Under the pieces are notes generated by a model. The model searched no databases. It was not told the origin of the DNA and saw only the letters and a list, made by a program, of their open reading frames with translations. A program made the translations under genes and the position numbers. From Rhizobium favelukesii (GTDB lineage: Bacteria > Pseudomonadota > Alphaproteobacteria > Rhizobiales > Rhizobiaceae): 64,000 nt of DNA. Positions within the stretch are counted from its first letter, which is position 1; every line of letters begins with the position of its first letter. The stretch covers positions 2,483,001 to 2,547,000 of the forward strand of contig NZ_HG916852.1 of assembly GCF_000577275.2 (NCBI RefSeq), written 5' to 3'. Positions 52,184 to 60,731 of this stretch are shown here, piece by piece.

Positions 52184-53374
52184 TCAGACGGCGTTGGCGG
52201 CTGCAAAGCCGCGCTCGATATCTGCCTTGATATCGACGACGTCCTCAAGCCCGATCTGCAGACGGATGACCGGCCCTTCGGCTGGCGCCTTGCAAATGCG
52301 GCGATCGTTCAGGTTGACGTGAACGGCGAGGCTTTCGAAACCGCCCCACGACCAACCGAGGCCGAAGATCTGCAGCGCGTCGAGGAAGGCGTGCGCCTTC
52401 GCCTTGAACTTTTCCGGGGCGTCGACGGCAAGCACGAAGGAGAAGATGCCGCTCGCGCCCTTGAAGTCGCGCTTCCATAATTCGTGCGACGGGAAGCTCG
52501 GTAACGCCGGATGCAGCACTGTCGCGACCTCCTCCCTGTCCTCAAGCCACTTGGCGATCGTGAGCGCGCTTTCATAGTGGCGCTCCAGGCGTACACCCAT
52601 GGTGCGCAGCCCGCGCAGGATCTGATAGGCGTCGTCGGGCGCGCCACAAATGCCAAGCGTGATGTTCGCTTCTTGAAGCTGCGGCCAGTGTTTGGCGTTT
52701 GCCGAGACCGTCCCCATCAGGATATCGGAGTGCCCGGACGGATATTTGGTGGCGGCGTGAATGGAGATGTCGGCGCCGAAGTCGAGCGGCTTGAAGTAGA
52801 CCGGCGTCGCCCAGGTGTTATCCATCGTCACCACCGCACCGTGCTTGTGCGCGATTGCGGCAATCGCCGGAATATCCTGCATTTCGAAGGTATTCGAGCC
52901 TGGCGCTTCCGTATGGACGAGCTTGGTGTTCGGCTTGATCAGCGCTTCGATAGCCGCGCCCACCAGCGGATCGTAGTAATCGACCTCAACGCCGAGGCGC
53001 TTCAGCATCGTATCGCAGAAATGCCTGGTCGGCCCATAAACCGAATCGACGATCAAAGCGTGGTCGCCGGCCGAGAGGAATGCCAGGAACGGAACGGTAA
53101 CCGCAGCGAGGCCCGACGGCACGAGAATCGTTCCGGCCGACCCTTCCAGGGCATCGATTGCCTCACAAAGGGCATCCGTCGTCGGGGTACCGCGCGTTGC
53201 GTACGTATACTTCTGGCCACGGGTTTCCATTGCTCGCGCGTTCGGGAAGAGGACCGTGGAGGCATGGACAACGGGCGGGTTGACGAAACCGTGGAATTCG
53301 GCCGGGTCGTTGCCGAGGTGGGAAAGGCGCGTGTTGATGCCAGCGTTGTGAAGCGGGCCTTCTCTGTCTTTCAT
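52184..53374 (-). CDS. metC: Cystathionine beta-lyase
   Basis: A 396-residue PLP enzyme of the Cys/Met-metabolism family. The PLP lysine is K210 in SIHAATKYPSGHSD. VHTEAPGSNTFEMQD and YTYATRGTPTTDALCEAID are typical of bacterial MetC rather than MetB/MetZ. It splits cystathionine to homocysteine, pyruvate and ammonia in methionine synthesis. The ATG at 53374 gives MKDREGPLHNAGIN; an earlier start at 53461 is unlikely. The gene is divergent from aapJ across 367 bases. Confidence 0.93.
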   Translation of the reverse strand: MKDREGPLHNAGINTRLSHLGNDPAEFHGFVNPPVVHASTVLFPNARAMETRGQKYTYATRGTPTTDALCEAIDALEGSAGTILVPSGLAAVTVPFLAFLSAGDHALIVDSVYGPTRHFCDTMLKRLGVEVDYYDPLVGAAIEALIKPNTKLVHTEAPGSNTFEMQDIPAIAAIAHKHGAVVTMDNTWATPVYFKPLDFGADISIHAATKYPSGHSDILMGTVSANAKHWPQLQEANITLGICGAPDDAYQILRGLRTMGVRLERHYESALTIAKWLEDREEVATVLHPALPSFPSHELWKRDFKGASGIFSFVLAVDAPEKFKAKAHAFLDALQIFGLGWSWGGFESLAVHVNLNDRRICKAPAEGPVIRLQIGLEDVVDIKADIERGFAAANAV

Positions 53375-53741
53375 GTTGGAAATGCCTTTGGCGGAGGGAT
53401 GCAGTCGGCAACTTTTGAACCGAGCGAAACCATCGGTCAACCCCGAAGCAGGACCGGGCAACGCATCCCTGCCATGCAGGTTATTCAGATATATCAGTGA
53501 TTTTGCGCGATTTTTTTCGGCAAAAGGCCGCCATTTCGATAGCCATCTGCCTCTTTTGCGCGCCGCGAATAGGGAATTGCCGAAATATCACGCAATCTTT
53601 CAACGCGACACTTGACCATAGTGACATTTGCGACTGTGATAGCACCACTCGCGCCGGGAGGGTGTCGGGTCATCTGGGAGGTTTGCTTGCTTCGGCGAAC
53701 GCTCCCACAAAAAGATAAGACAAAGGAAAAGGTTGGGAAAA
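53375..53741. other. Divergent control region of metC and aapJQMP
   Basis: The 367-base gap carries both promoters. It contains an A/T-rich stretch at 53490-53530 and a purine-rich leader (AAAGATAAGACAAAGGAAAA) just before aapJ. I see no small gene, no methionine riboswitch I can recognise and no hairpin with a T run. Confidence 0.45.
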
Positions 53742-54767
53742 ATGAAGATTAAGCTTCTGTCCGCCGCGATCGGCGCAGCAGTTTTCGGGCTTGGCGCCTC
53801 GGCAGCGTCTGCCACTACGCTCGAAGACGTAAAGGCAAAGGGTTTCGTTCAGTGCGGCGTCAACACAGGCCTTCTCGGTTTCGCGCAGCCTGACGCTTCC
53901 GGCAATTGGGCCGGCTTCGACGTCGACTTCTGCAAGGCAGTTGCTTCGGCCGTTTTCGGCGACCCGACCAAGGTAAAATACACGCCGCTGTCGGCCAAGG
54001 ACCGTTTCCCGGCGCTGAAGTCGGGCGAAATCGACGTCCTGTCTCGTAACACCACGTGGTCAATCAACCGCGACACGGCGCAGGGCTTCAACTTCCGCCC
54101 GGTCACGTATTATGACGGCCAGGGCTTCATGGTTCGCAAGAGCCTGAACGTGAAGTCGGCGCTCGAATTGTCCGGCGCGGCCGTTTGCGTGCAATCCGGC
54201 ACGACGACGGAATTGAACCTTGCCGATTATTTCAAGTCGAACAACCTCCAGTACAATCCGGTCGTTTTCGAGAAGCTTGACGAAGTCAACGCCGCCTACG
54301 ACGCCGGCCGTTGCGACGTCTATACCACCGACCAGTCCGGCCTCTACTCGCTGCGTCTGACGCTGAAGAACCCCGACGAGCACATAGTCCTTCCGGAGAT
54401 TATTTCCAAAGAGCCGCTGGGCCCGGCCGTTCGTCAGGGTGACGACCAGTGGTTCGACATCGTGTCGTGGACGGCTTATGCGCTCGTGAACGCCGAAGAG
54501 TTTGGCATCACGCAGGCAAACGTCGACGAGATGAAGAACTCGGCAAATCCCGACATCAAACGCTTCCTTGGCACGGAAGCCGATACGAAAATTGGCACCG
54601 ACATGGGGCTCACCAATGAATGGGCCTACAACATCATCAAGGGCGTCGGCAACTATGGCGAAGTCTTCGAACGCAACGTCGGCCAGGGCAGCCCGCTCAA
54701 GATCGAGCGCGGCCTGAACGCGCTGTGGAACAAGGGCGGTATACAGTACGCCCCGCCGGTCCGTTGA
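53742..54767 (+). CDS. aapJ: General L-amino acid ABC transporter, periplasmic binding protein AapJ
   Basis: A 341-residue solute-binding protein. A signal peptide (KLLSAAIGAAVFGLGASAAS) precedes the SBP-3 domain: DVKAKGFVQCGVNTGLLGFA, DFCKAVASAVFGDPTKVKYT, LSRNTTWSINRDTAQGFNFR and DVYTTDQSGLYSLR. Family members bind a broad range of L-amino acids; in rhizobia Aap supports amino-acid exchange with the legume host. The TTG at 53733 is an alternative codon, but the ATG at 53742 is the standard start. First gene of aapJQMP. Confidence 0.97.
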   Translation: MKIKLLSAAIGAAVFGLGASAASATTLEDVKAKGFVQCGVNTGLLGFAQPDASGNWAGFDVDFCKAVASAVFGDPTKVKYTPLSAKDRFPALKSGEIDVLSRNTTWSINRDTAQGFNFRPVTYYDGQGFMVRKSLNVKSALELSGAAVCVQSGTTTELNLADYFKSNNLQYNPVVFEKLDEVNAAYDAGRCDVYTTDQSGLYSLRLTLKNPDEHIVLPEIISKEPLGPAVRQGDDQWFDIVSWTAYALVNAEEFGITQANVDEMKNSANPDIKRFLGTEADTKIGTDMGLTNEWAYNIIKGVGNYGEVFERNVGQGSPLKIERGLNALWNKGGIQYAPPVR

Positions 54768-54783
54768 TCGACTGACGAAGGTG

Positions 54784-54837
54784 TGGGGAGGCGGTTTCCG
54801 CCTTCCCATCATAAAGAGAAAAGCCCGAAAACGGGCT
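54784..54837 (+). promoter_or_regulatory. Two tandem hairpins between aapJ and aapQ
   Basis: Stem 1 (54784-54808) is an 11-base stem with one G-T wobble (TGGGGAGGCGG/CCGCCTTCCCA, 3-base loop). Stem 2 (54822-54837) is AGCCCG/CGGGCT with an AAAA loop. No T run follows. Such elements after a binding-protein gene usually stabilise its transcript or attenuate the permease genes, giving more AapJ than AapQMP. Confidence 0.8.
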
Positions 54838-54857
54838 CATAGGGGATTAGGCTCGGC

Positions 54858-56060
54858 ATGACGCAAGAGGCTGTGCACACATCACATGTGCAAAGCACTG
54901 GCTGGAGTTTCCAGTCGGTGATCTACGACCCGAGGCTTCGGGGCATTTTCTTCCAAGTCCTGACCGTCGCGGTCATCGTCGGATTCGTGTGGTGGATTGC
55001 CCACAACACAGCTGAGAATTTGACCCGCTCCGGTACCGCCTCCGGCTTCGGTTTCCTGAACGGGCGCGCAGGCTTCGACATCGGCCAGTCGCTGATCGGC
55101 TATTCCAGCGACGCCACCTATCGCCGCGCGCTGCTGGTTGGCTTTCTCAATACCCTTCTGGTAGCAGTTACCGGCATTATTACGGCAACGATCATCGGTT
55201 TCATCGTCGGCATCGGCCGCCTGTCGCATAACTGGCTGATTGCCAAGCTGTGCACGGTGTATGTCGAGGTCTTCCGCAACATCCCGCCCCTGCTCGTCAT
55301 CTTCTTCTGGTATCAGGGCGTTCTTGCCGTTCTGCCAGGGCCGCGCGATTCGCTGCATCTACCGCTGAACATGTTCCTCAACAATCGCGGACTCGCATTC
55401 CCCAAGCCGATCTTCGGTGAAGGTATGTGGGCGGTTGGCGCGGCATTCCTGGTCGGGATCGTGGCATCCGCGATTATCGCGCACTGGGCGCACAAGCGTC
55501 AGGCAGCCACGGGCAAGCAATTCCATACCATCTGGGTTTCCACCGGTATGATTGTCGGCCTGCCGATCCTGATATTCCTCCTTTCCGGCCTGCCGCTGTC
55601 GTTCGACGTACCGGTCGCCGGCAAGTTCAATCTTACCGGCGGCTCCGTCGTCGGACCGGAATTCATGTCGCTGTTTCTAGCGCTGTCCTTCTATACGGCG
55701 GCCTTTATTGCCGAAATCGTTCGCGCCGGCATTCGTGGCGTGCCGAAGGGCCAGTCCGAAGCAGCAGGTGCACTTGGCCTGCACCCGGCGAGCGTCACGC
55801 GCCTCGTCGTGGTTCCGCAGGCTTTGCGCATCATCATTCCGCCGCTCACCAGCCAATACCTGAACCTGACCAAGAACTCGTCGCTCGCCATCGCCATCGG
55901 CTTCGCGGATCTCGTTGCCGTCGGCGGCACAATCCTCAACCAGACAGGTCAGGCGATCGAAATCGTGTTTATCTGGGCGGTCATCTATCTCACCCTCAGC
56001 ATTCTCACATCGCTCGTGATGAATTGGTTCAACGCCAAGATGGCTCTGGTGGAGAGATAA
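54858..56060 (+). CDS. aapQ: Amino acid ABC transporter permease AapQ
   Basis: A 400-residue inner-membrane permease. The N-terminus is extended and includes a helix ([19 protein letters not shown]). The HisM/BPD-type domain starts at [20 protein letters not shown] and continues [20 protein letters not shown]. The conserved EAA loop ([20 protein letters not shown]) that docks onto AapP is near residue 300. A large periplasmic-like insertion between helices is typical of AapQ. It is followed by aapM after one base, so translation is coupled. Confidence 0.96.
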   Translation: MTQEAVHTSHVQSTGWSFQSVIYDPRLRGIFFQVLTVAVIVGFVWWIAHNTAENLTRSGTASGFGFLNGRAGFDIGQSLIGYSSDATYRRALLVGFLNTLLVAVTGIITATIIGFIVGIGRLSHNWLIAKLCTVYVEVFRNIPPLLVIFFWYQGVLAVLPGPRDSLHLPLNMFLNNRGLAFPKPIFGEGMWAVGAAFLVGIVASAIIAHWAHKRQAATGKQFHTIWVSTGMIVGLPILIFLLSGLPLSFDVPVAGKFNLTGGSVVGPEFMSLFLALSFYTAAFIAEIVRAGIRGVPKGQSEAAGALGLHPASVTRLVVVPQALRIIIPPLTSQYLNLTKNSSLAIAIGFADLVAVGGTILNQTGQAIEIVFIWAVIYLTLSILTSLVMNWFNAKMALVER

Positions 56061-56061
56061 G

Positions 56062-57216
56062 ATGCCGACTTCCAACCAACCCTTCGTCAGAACCAACTTC
56101 CTCGACGCCGAACCTGCACCGCGCAGCGAAAGTGGCCCGCTGGCCTGGATTCGCAAGAACCTGCTGGCAACTCCCAAGGACATCGTGCTGACGGTTCTCG
56201 CCGTTGCCCTCCTCGCCTGGGCGTTGCCGCACATGATTAACTGGCTGTTCATTCAAGCCGTCTGGACCGGAACAGATCGCACGTTCTGCGCAACGGCCGT
56301 TCAGGGAGGCACTCAGCCCGACGGCTGGAGCGGCGCCTGCTGGGCATTCGTCGATGCGAAGTTCGACCAGTTCGTGTTCGGTCGATATCCCCTCGACGAG
56401 CGCTGGCGCCCGACGATCGTCGGGATCTTGTTCGTGCTCCTGCTGGTGCCAATGCTCATACCCAAGGCGCCGTTCAAGGGCACCAACGCGATCCTGCTTT
56501 TCATCGTCCTGCCGCTTCTTGCCTTCTGGCTGCTTTACGGCGGCTTTGGCCTTGAGATCGTCGACACGCCGCTCTGGGGCGGCCTGATGGTGACGCTGGT
56601 GCTTTCGTTCGTCGGCATTGCCGTGTCGCTGCCGTTCGGCATCATCCTGGCGCTTGGTCGCCGCTCAAACATGCCTGTCATCAAGATGGTCTGCGTCGCC
56701 TTCATCGAGATCATCCGCGGCATACCGCTGATCACGGTGCTCTTCATGGCGAGCGTGATGCTGCCGCTGTTTCTGCCTACCGGATACACGATCGACAAAC
56801 TGCTGCGCGCCCTGATCGGTGTTGCGATCTTTGCGTCTGCCTATATGGCCGAGGTCATCCGCGGCGGTCTGCAGGCGATCCCGAAGGGCCAGTCCGAAGG
56901 CGCCGACTCACTCGGGCTCGGCTACTGGCAGAAGATGCGCCTCATCATCCTGCCGCAGGCGATCAAGCTGGTCATCCCCGGCATCGTCAACACCTTCATC
57001 GGCATGTTCAAGGACACGTCGCTGGTATCGATCATCGGCATGTTCGATCTGCTTGGCATTGTCCGGTTCAACTTTACCGACGCCAACTGGGCAAGCGCAG
57101 TGACGCCCTTGACAGGGCTGATTTTCGCAGGCTTCGTTTTTTGGCTGTTCTGCTTCGGCATGTCGCGTTATTCAGGCTTTATGGAACGCTATCTCGATAC
57201 CGGCCACAAACGATAA
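56062..57216 (+). CDS. aapM: Amino acid ABC transporter permease AapM
   Basis: A 384-residue permease that pairs with AapQ. An N-terminal amphipathic segment precedes a first helix ([20 protein letters not shown]). The core domain begins [20 protein letters not shown], continues [20 protein letters not shown] and has the EAA loop [20 protein letters not shown] near residue 270. It ends with hydrophobic helices and a basic tail. The start follows aapQ's stop by one base. Confidence 0.96.
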   Translation: MPTSNQPFVRTNFLDAEPAPRSESGPLAWIRKNLLATPKDIVLTVLAVALLAWALPHMINWLFIQAVWTGTDRTFCATAVQGGTQPDGWSGACWAFVDAKFDQFVFGRYPLDERWRPTIVGILFVLLLVPMLIPKAPFKGTNAILLFIVLPLLAFWLLYGGFGLEIVDTPLWGGLMVTLVLSFVGIAVSLPFGIILALGRRSNMPVIKMVCVAFIEIIRGIPLITVLFMASVMLPLFLPTGYTIDKLLRALIGVAIFASAYMAEVIRGGLQAIPKGQSEGADSLGLGYWQKMRLIILPQAIKLVIPGIVNTFIGMFKDTSLVSIIGMFDLLGIVRFNFTDANWASAVTPLTGLIFAGFVFWLFCFGMSRYSGFMERYLDTGHKR

Positions 57217-57236
57217 AAGATTAAGGGAACGAACGC

Positions 57237-58010
57237 ATGGCTGAGGCTCAACCAAAGAAGATGACCGTTTCGGCAACCGATGTTGCTGTCGACATCATCG
57301 GCATGAACAAGTGGTACGGCGATTTTCACGTGCTGCGCGACATTAGTCTGAAGGTGATGCGTGGCGAACGCATCGTCATTGCCGGCCCCTCGGGCTCCGG
57401 AAAGTCGACAATGATCCGCTGCATCAACCGTCTGGAGGAACACCAGAAGGGCCAGATCATCGTCGATGGCGTCGAACTCACCAACGACCTGAAGAAGATC
57501 GATGAAGTGCGCCGCGAAGTCGGTATGGTCTTCCAGCACTTCAACCTCTTCCCGCATTTGACCATTCTGGAAAACTGCACGCTGGCACCGATCTGGGTGC
57601 GCAAGATGCCGAAGAAGCAGGCGGAAGAGATCGCCATGCACTTCCTGAAGCGCGTCAAGATCCCGGAGCAGGCCCATAAGTATCCGGGCCAGCTCTCGGG
57701 CGGTCAGCAGCAGCGCGTGGCGATCGCCCGTTCGCTCTGCATGAACCCGAAGATCATGCTTTTCGACGAGCCGACCTCGGCGCTCGACCCCGAAATGATC
57801 AAGGAAGTCCTGGAGACCATGGTCGGACTGGCCGAGGAAGGTATGACCATGCTCTGCGTGACGCACGAAATGGGTTTTGCCCGTCAGGTCGCCAACCGCG
57901 TCATCTTCATGGACCAGGGCCAGATCGTCGAACAGAATTCGCCGGCCGAATTCTTCGACAATCCGCAGCACGAGCGCACCAAGCTCTTCCTCAGCCAGAT
58001 TTTGCACTAG
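57237..58010 (+). CDS. aapP: Amino acid ABC transporter ATP-binding protein AapP
   Basis: A 257-residue ABC ATPase. Walker A is GPSGSGKST (about residues 50-58), the Q-loop follows [20 protein letters not shown], the signature is [20 protein letters not shown], Walker B is [13 protein letters not shown] and the H-loop is [12 protein letters not shown]. It energises AapQM. A strong terminator follows at 58034-58062, closing the aapJQMP operon. Confidence 0.97.
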   Translation: MAEAQPKKMTVSATDVAVDIIGMNKWYGDFHVLRDISLKVMRGERIVIAGPSGSGKSTMIRCINRLEEHQKGQIIVDGVELTNDLKKIDEVRREVGMVFQHFNLFPHLTILENCTLAPIWVRKMPKKQAEEIAMHFLKRVKIPEQAHKYPGQLSGGQQQRVAIARSLCMNPKIMLFDEPTSALDPEMIKEVLETMVGLAEEGMTMLCVTHEMGFARQVANRVIFMDQGQIVEQNSPAEFFDNPQHERTKLFLSQILH

Positions 58011-58033
58011 GCCGATTGGAGCACCGAATTCAA

Positions 58034-58062
58034 GGGCCGTCGGACTTCCGGCGGCCTTTTTG
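58034..58062 (+). terminator. Intrinsic terminator of aapJQMP
   Basis: GGCCGTCGG (58035-58043) pairs with CCGGCGGCC (58048-58056), one G-T wobble, 4-base loop, followed by five T residues. It begins 24 bases after the aapP stop. Confidence 0.92.
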
Positions 58063-58111
58063 TTTAGAGCACTTCTGGCCGACCAGTTTGAGCACATCGC
58101 CACCGTAGCGC

Positions 58112-58155
58112 GTAAAACAAAAGGCCCCAATAACGGACCCAATAACGGGGCCTTT
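58112..58155 (-). terminator. Intrinsic terminator of the gene at 58175-58609
   Basis: AAAGGCCCC (from 58120) pairs with GGGGCCTTT (to 58155) around a loop containing a short repeat (CCAATAACGGA, CCAATAACGGG). On the minus strand the stem is followed by TTTTGTTTTA. It lies 20 bases after the stop of the small exported protein gene. Confidence 0.85.
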
Positions 58156-58174
58156 CGAGATGCGCAACGGTCCA

Positions 58175-58609
58175 TCAGCTCTTCAGCTTGGCATTGCAGA
58201 GGCTATAAAAGCCGCCACCCTTCTGAATCCATTTCAGGCCATTGAGCGTGTTGGCGTCCTTGTTCTGATGGTAGGAGTCGACGCAAGTGTGCATCCGGCC
58301 CTTGCCAGGTGTTTCCTTCGCATACTTCGGTGCAACGGCTGTCGGGAACGAAACGCCCTTGGGCGCCGTCATCGTCGGCTTTGCCGGCTCTTCGCCGCTA
58401 TTGAGCGTAACATCCGGCTCGGCCGTCGCATCCGGGCCGCATTGCGCCTTGCGGAAGTCATTCCACTTCATGTCCTTCGCAGAGCCGTCAGCCTGCGCCG
58501 ACTTATACTTCGCGCTGCATTCCTTCATGCTCAGCGCCGAGGACGGCGTTGCAAACGCCAGCGCCCCGAGCAGGGAAACGGATGCAAGAATAGTGAAATG
58601 CTTGATCAT
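58175..58609 (-). CDS. Small exported protein with PsiF-like repeat
   Basis: A 144-residue protein with a signal peptide (HFTILASVSLLGALAFATPSS). Mature residues MKECSAKYKSAQADGSAKDM and KWNDFRKAQCG resemble a PsiF-type repeat, with two cysteines about 30 residues apart that could form a disulfide; a second Cys pair is in MHTCVDSYHQ and FYSLCNAKLKS. The function is unknown. Periplasmic or secreted location is inferred from the leader. The ATG at 58609 is the only one immediately before the hydrophobic segment. It is divergent from the methyltransferase gene. Confidence 0.78.
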   Translation of the reverse strand: MIKHFTILASVSLLGALAFATPSSALSMKECSAKYKSAQADGSAKDMKWNDFRKAQCGPDATAEPDVTLNSGEEPAKPTMTAPKGVSFPTAVAPKYAKETPGKGRMHTCVDSYHQNKDANTLNGLKWIQKGGGFYSLCNAKLKS

Positions 58610-58836
58610 GATCTTTCCTCCAAGCCTCCAGGGCGATCGAACTATCAATCCGACCCATTTTCTTGTCAACGCGACAATTGGCGCAACCAACACGTTAAAT
58701 ATGTCCATTGATCGCCCTGCATTTGCAAACGGAAAATGTATCACCGCAATGCCATCCTGTCGCCTTCGCGGCAAACGCTGACGGTGATATAGTCCACCGG
58801 GGCTGGTCCTTTCCTGCATTCTCGATGGAGGAAGAC

Positions 58837-59898
58837 ATGCGCGAACCTGACATGCAGAAAGTGGATGCACTCGTCGGTCGGTTGATCGGCGACGTAGGCG
58901 CGGCCGTATCCGGAGCGCTGGTGGTGCTTGGCGATGACCTCGGCCTGTTCAAGGCCATGGCCGACGGAAAGCCACGCAACTCGTCTGATGTATCGAAGGA
59001 AACCGGCATAAAGGAGCGGTACATCAGGGAATGGCTGTCCGCGCTCGCGGCCGCCGACTACCTCAGCTATGACGAGAAAACCGATCGCTTTCACCTGACG
59101 CCGGAGCAGGCAATGGTTTTTGCCGAGGAGGACAGCCCTGCCTTCTTCGCTGGCGCTTTTCAGGTCGTGCAGGCCTTGTGGATGGACGAACCCAAGGTGG
59201 CCGACGCCTTCCGTACCGGGAAGGGCGTGGGATGGCACGAGCATAGCACTTGTCTGTTCCGAGGTACGGAGCGCTTCTTCCGCACTGGTTACAACAACAA
59301 TCTCGTTGCCGACTGGATTCCGGCACTGCAGGGCGTCGAAGCCCGCCTGAAGGCCGGCGCGAAAGTCGCCGATGTCGGCTGTGGCCATGGCGCTTCGACG
59401 ATCTTGATGGCTCAAGCATACCCAGCTTCGAAGTTCTTCGGCTTCGACTATCACGCGCCGTCGATCGAGCGGGCAAAGGCCGCGGCCAAGGAAGCCGGTG
59501 TTTCCGACCGCGTCACGTTCCAACAGGCTCCGGCGGCTGGCTTCCCTGAAGGGAGTTACGACCTCATCGCCATGTTCGACTGCCTGCACGACATGGGAGA
59601 TCCGGTCGGCGCCGGCAAGCATGTGAAGGAATCGCTTTCGGCTGACGGTACCTGGCTGATCGTCGAGCCCTTCGCCCATGACTGCCTGAAGGACAACCTC
59701 AATCCGGTGGGCCGTGTCTACTACGGCGCATCGACGATGATCTGCACACCGGCCTCGCTCTCTCAGGAGGTCGGGCTGGCGCTCGGCGCGCAAGCCGGCG
59801 AGACCAAGCTGAGGAAAGTCGCCCTCGATGCCGGCTTCAAGCATTTCCGCCGCGCCACCGAAACACCTTTCAACATGGTCTTCGAGGTGCGCGCCTGA
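58837..59898 (+). CDS. Winged-helix class I SAM-dependent methyltransferase
   Basis: A 353-residue protein. The N-terminal winged-helix domain (about 15-95) includes VSGALVVLGDDLGLFKAMAD and SDVSKETGIKERYIREWLSA, resembling O-methyltransferase/Rv2258c-type dimerisation domains. The SAM site is KVADVGCGHGASTIL (about 177-191), followed by YDLIAMFDCLHDMGDPV. A histidine pair in the DYHAPSIERAK region supports Methyltransf_31-type folding. Substrate unknown. ATG at 58837 is preceded by GGAGG at 5-base spacing; a start at 58825 is possible. Confidence 0.87.
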   Translation: MREPDMQKVDALVGRLIGDVGAAVSGALVVLGDDLGLFKAMADGKPRNSSDVSKETGIKERYIREWLSALAAADYLSYDEKTDRFHLTPEQAMVFAEEDSPAFFAGAFQVVQALWMDEPKVADAFRTGKGVGWHEHSTCLFRGTERFFRTGYNNNLVADWIPALQGVEARLKAGAKVADVGCGHGASTILMAQAYPASKFFGFDYHAPSIERAKAAAKEAGVSDRVTFQQAPAAGFPEGSYDLIAMFDCLHDMGDPVGAGKHVKESLSADGTWLIVEPFAHDCLKDNLNPVGRVYYGASTMICTPASLSQEVGLALGAQAGETKLRKVALDAGFKHFRRATETPFNMVFEVRA

Positions 59899-60138
59899 GG
59901 AAAATTGCGACATTGGCGACGTGGCAGGCTCCGGCCGGCCACGTCCGCTGAAACTTTCCACATGGCCGCGAACAGCGTGTGGCACAAGAAATAACATAGT
60001 GATATCAAAACGATAATCATAGCACTTCGAACGCCATAAGCGCGAAGCAAAGAAAAAATCGCGCCATTGTGATTTTTTCTTGTTTTGCCGCTTGCGGGAT
60101 TCAAAGTGCCTGACTATAAGGGCGCCACCACGAAGGAA

Positions 60139-60213
60139 GCGCCCTTCGTCTATCGGTTAGGACACCAGATTTTCATTCTGGGAAGAGGGGTTCGACTCCC
60201 CTAGGGCGTACCA
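60139..60213 (+). tRNA. tRNA-Glu (anticodon TTC)
   Basis: A complete 75-base cloverleaf: acceptor GCGCCCT/AGGGCGT (first pair G-U), D arm TCGTCTATCGGTTAGGAC, anticodon stem CCAGA/TCTGG with loop TTTTCAT (anticodon TTC), T arm GAGGGGTTCGACTCCCCT, and an encoded CCA end. It lies between chromosomal core genes and an accessory stretch, so its 3' end is a plausible attachment site; no integrase is seen. Confidence 0.97.
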
Positions 60214-60347
60214 AATTACTAATATAAATCAAATACGTAGAGATGATCTACATTAGCCGGGTAATAGCCGTCACCCTGGGGCACGCCGGGGGCACATGAA
60301 ATGGCCGGCGCATTTTCTTGGGGCAAGGAACGCGCCGCAAATGAGAG

Positions 60348-60640
60348 CTAAACCTCCTGAGGATCTGGCACCATTTTTGTCTTCTCCTTGCCGGTAGTGC
60401 GCGGATAGTCGACCAATCTTCCAATGCTGCCTATTACCGAACGCCGCAGGCGACCACGGTCTGGGTCATAGTGCAGCTGGCGGTGGCAGTTCGGGCAGCA
60501 ACCAACCGCGTTGTCGGCTGTATCGGGACCGCCTTCTGCCAGAGGTCGCACGTGGTGGACTTCCAGGTAGGGCTCGCCGCCTTCACGATCGAATGGTGCC
60601 GGCCGTCTGCAAACCTCGCGCGGCCTCCTGCCCCAAAGGG
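60348..60640 (-). pseudogene. Remnant of an HNH endonuclease
   Basis: The minus frame ending at 60348 encodes only the C-terminal HNH module: EVCRRPAPFDREGGEPYLEV, HHVRPLAEGGPDTADNAV (the H-H/N box) and GCCPNCHRQLHYD with the second Cys pair. In full relatives this module is preceded by a first Cys pair (CxxC) and a larger N-terminal domain; here the first Cys of that pair is an Arg and no N-terminal domain is found upstream, where the exported beta-propeller gene begins on the other strand. Truncated; function lost is inferred. HNH enzymes of this type are often restriction nucleases of islands. Confidence 0.7.
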
Positions 60641-60731
60641 CAATATGCGCACGCCAATTCTCCAGACTATGATGAGGAGCAAGCACATCCTTCGCGGAAT
60701 GGTTGGTTCGCGCGAACGGGAGGTCCTCGAA

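Noticed and set aside
53375..53500. SAM-type riboswitch upstream of metC
   Set aside because: I could not find the conserved pseudoknot elements of SAM-II or other known SAM riboswitches in the leader.
60214..60347. Possible integrase tail or att repeat just after tRNA-Glu
   Set aside because: The stretch has a short hairpin and G-rich repeats but no tyrosine-recombinase motif and no second copy of the tRNA end in the window.
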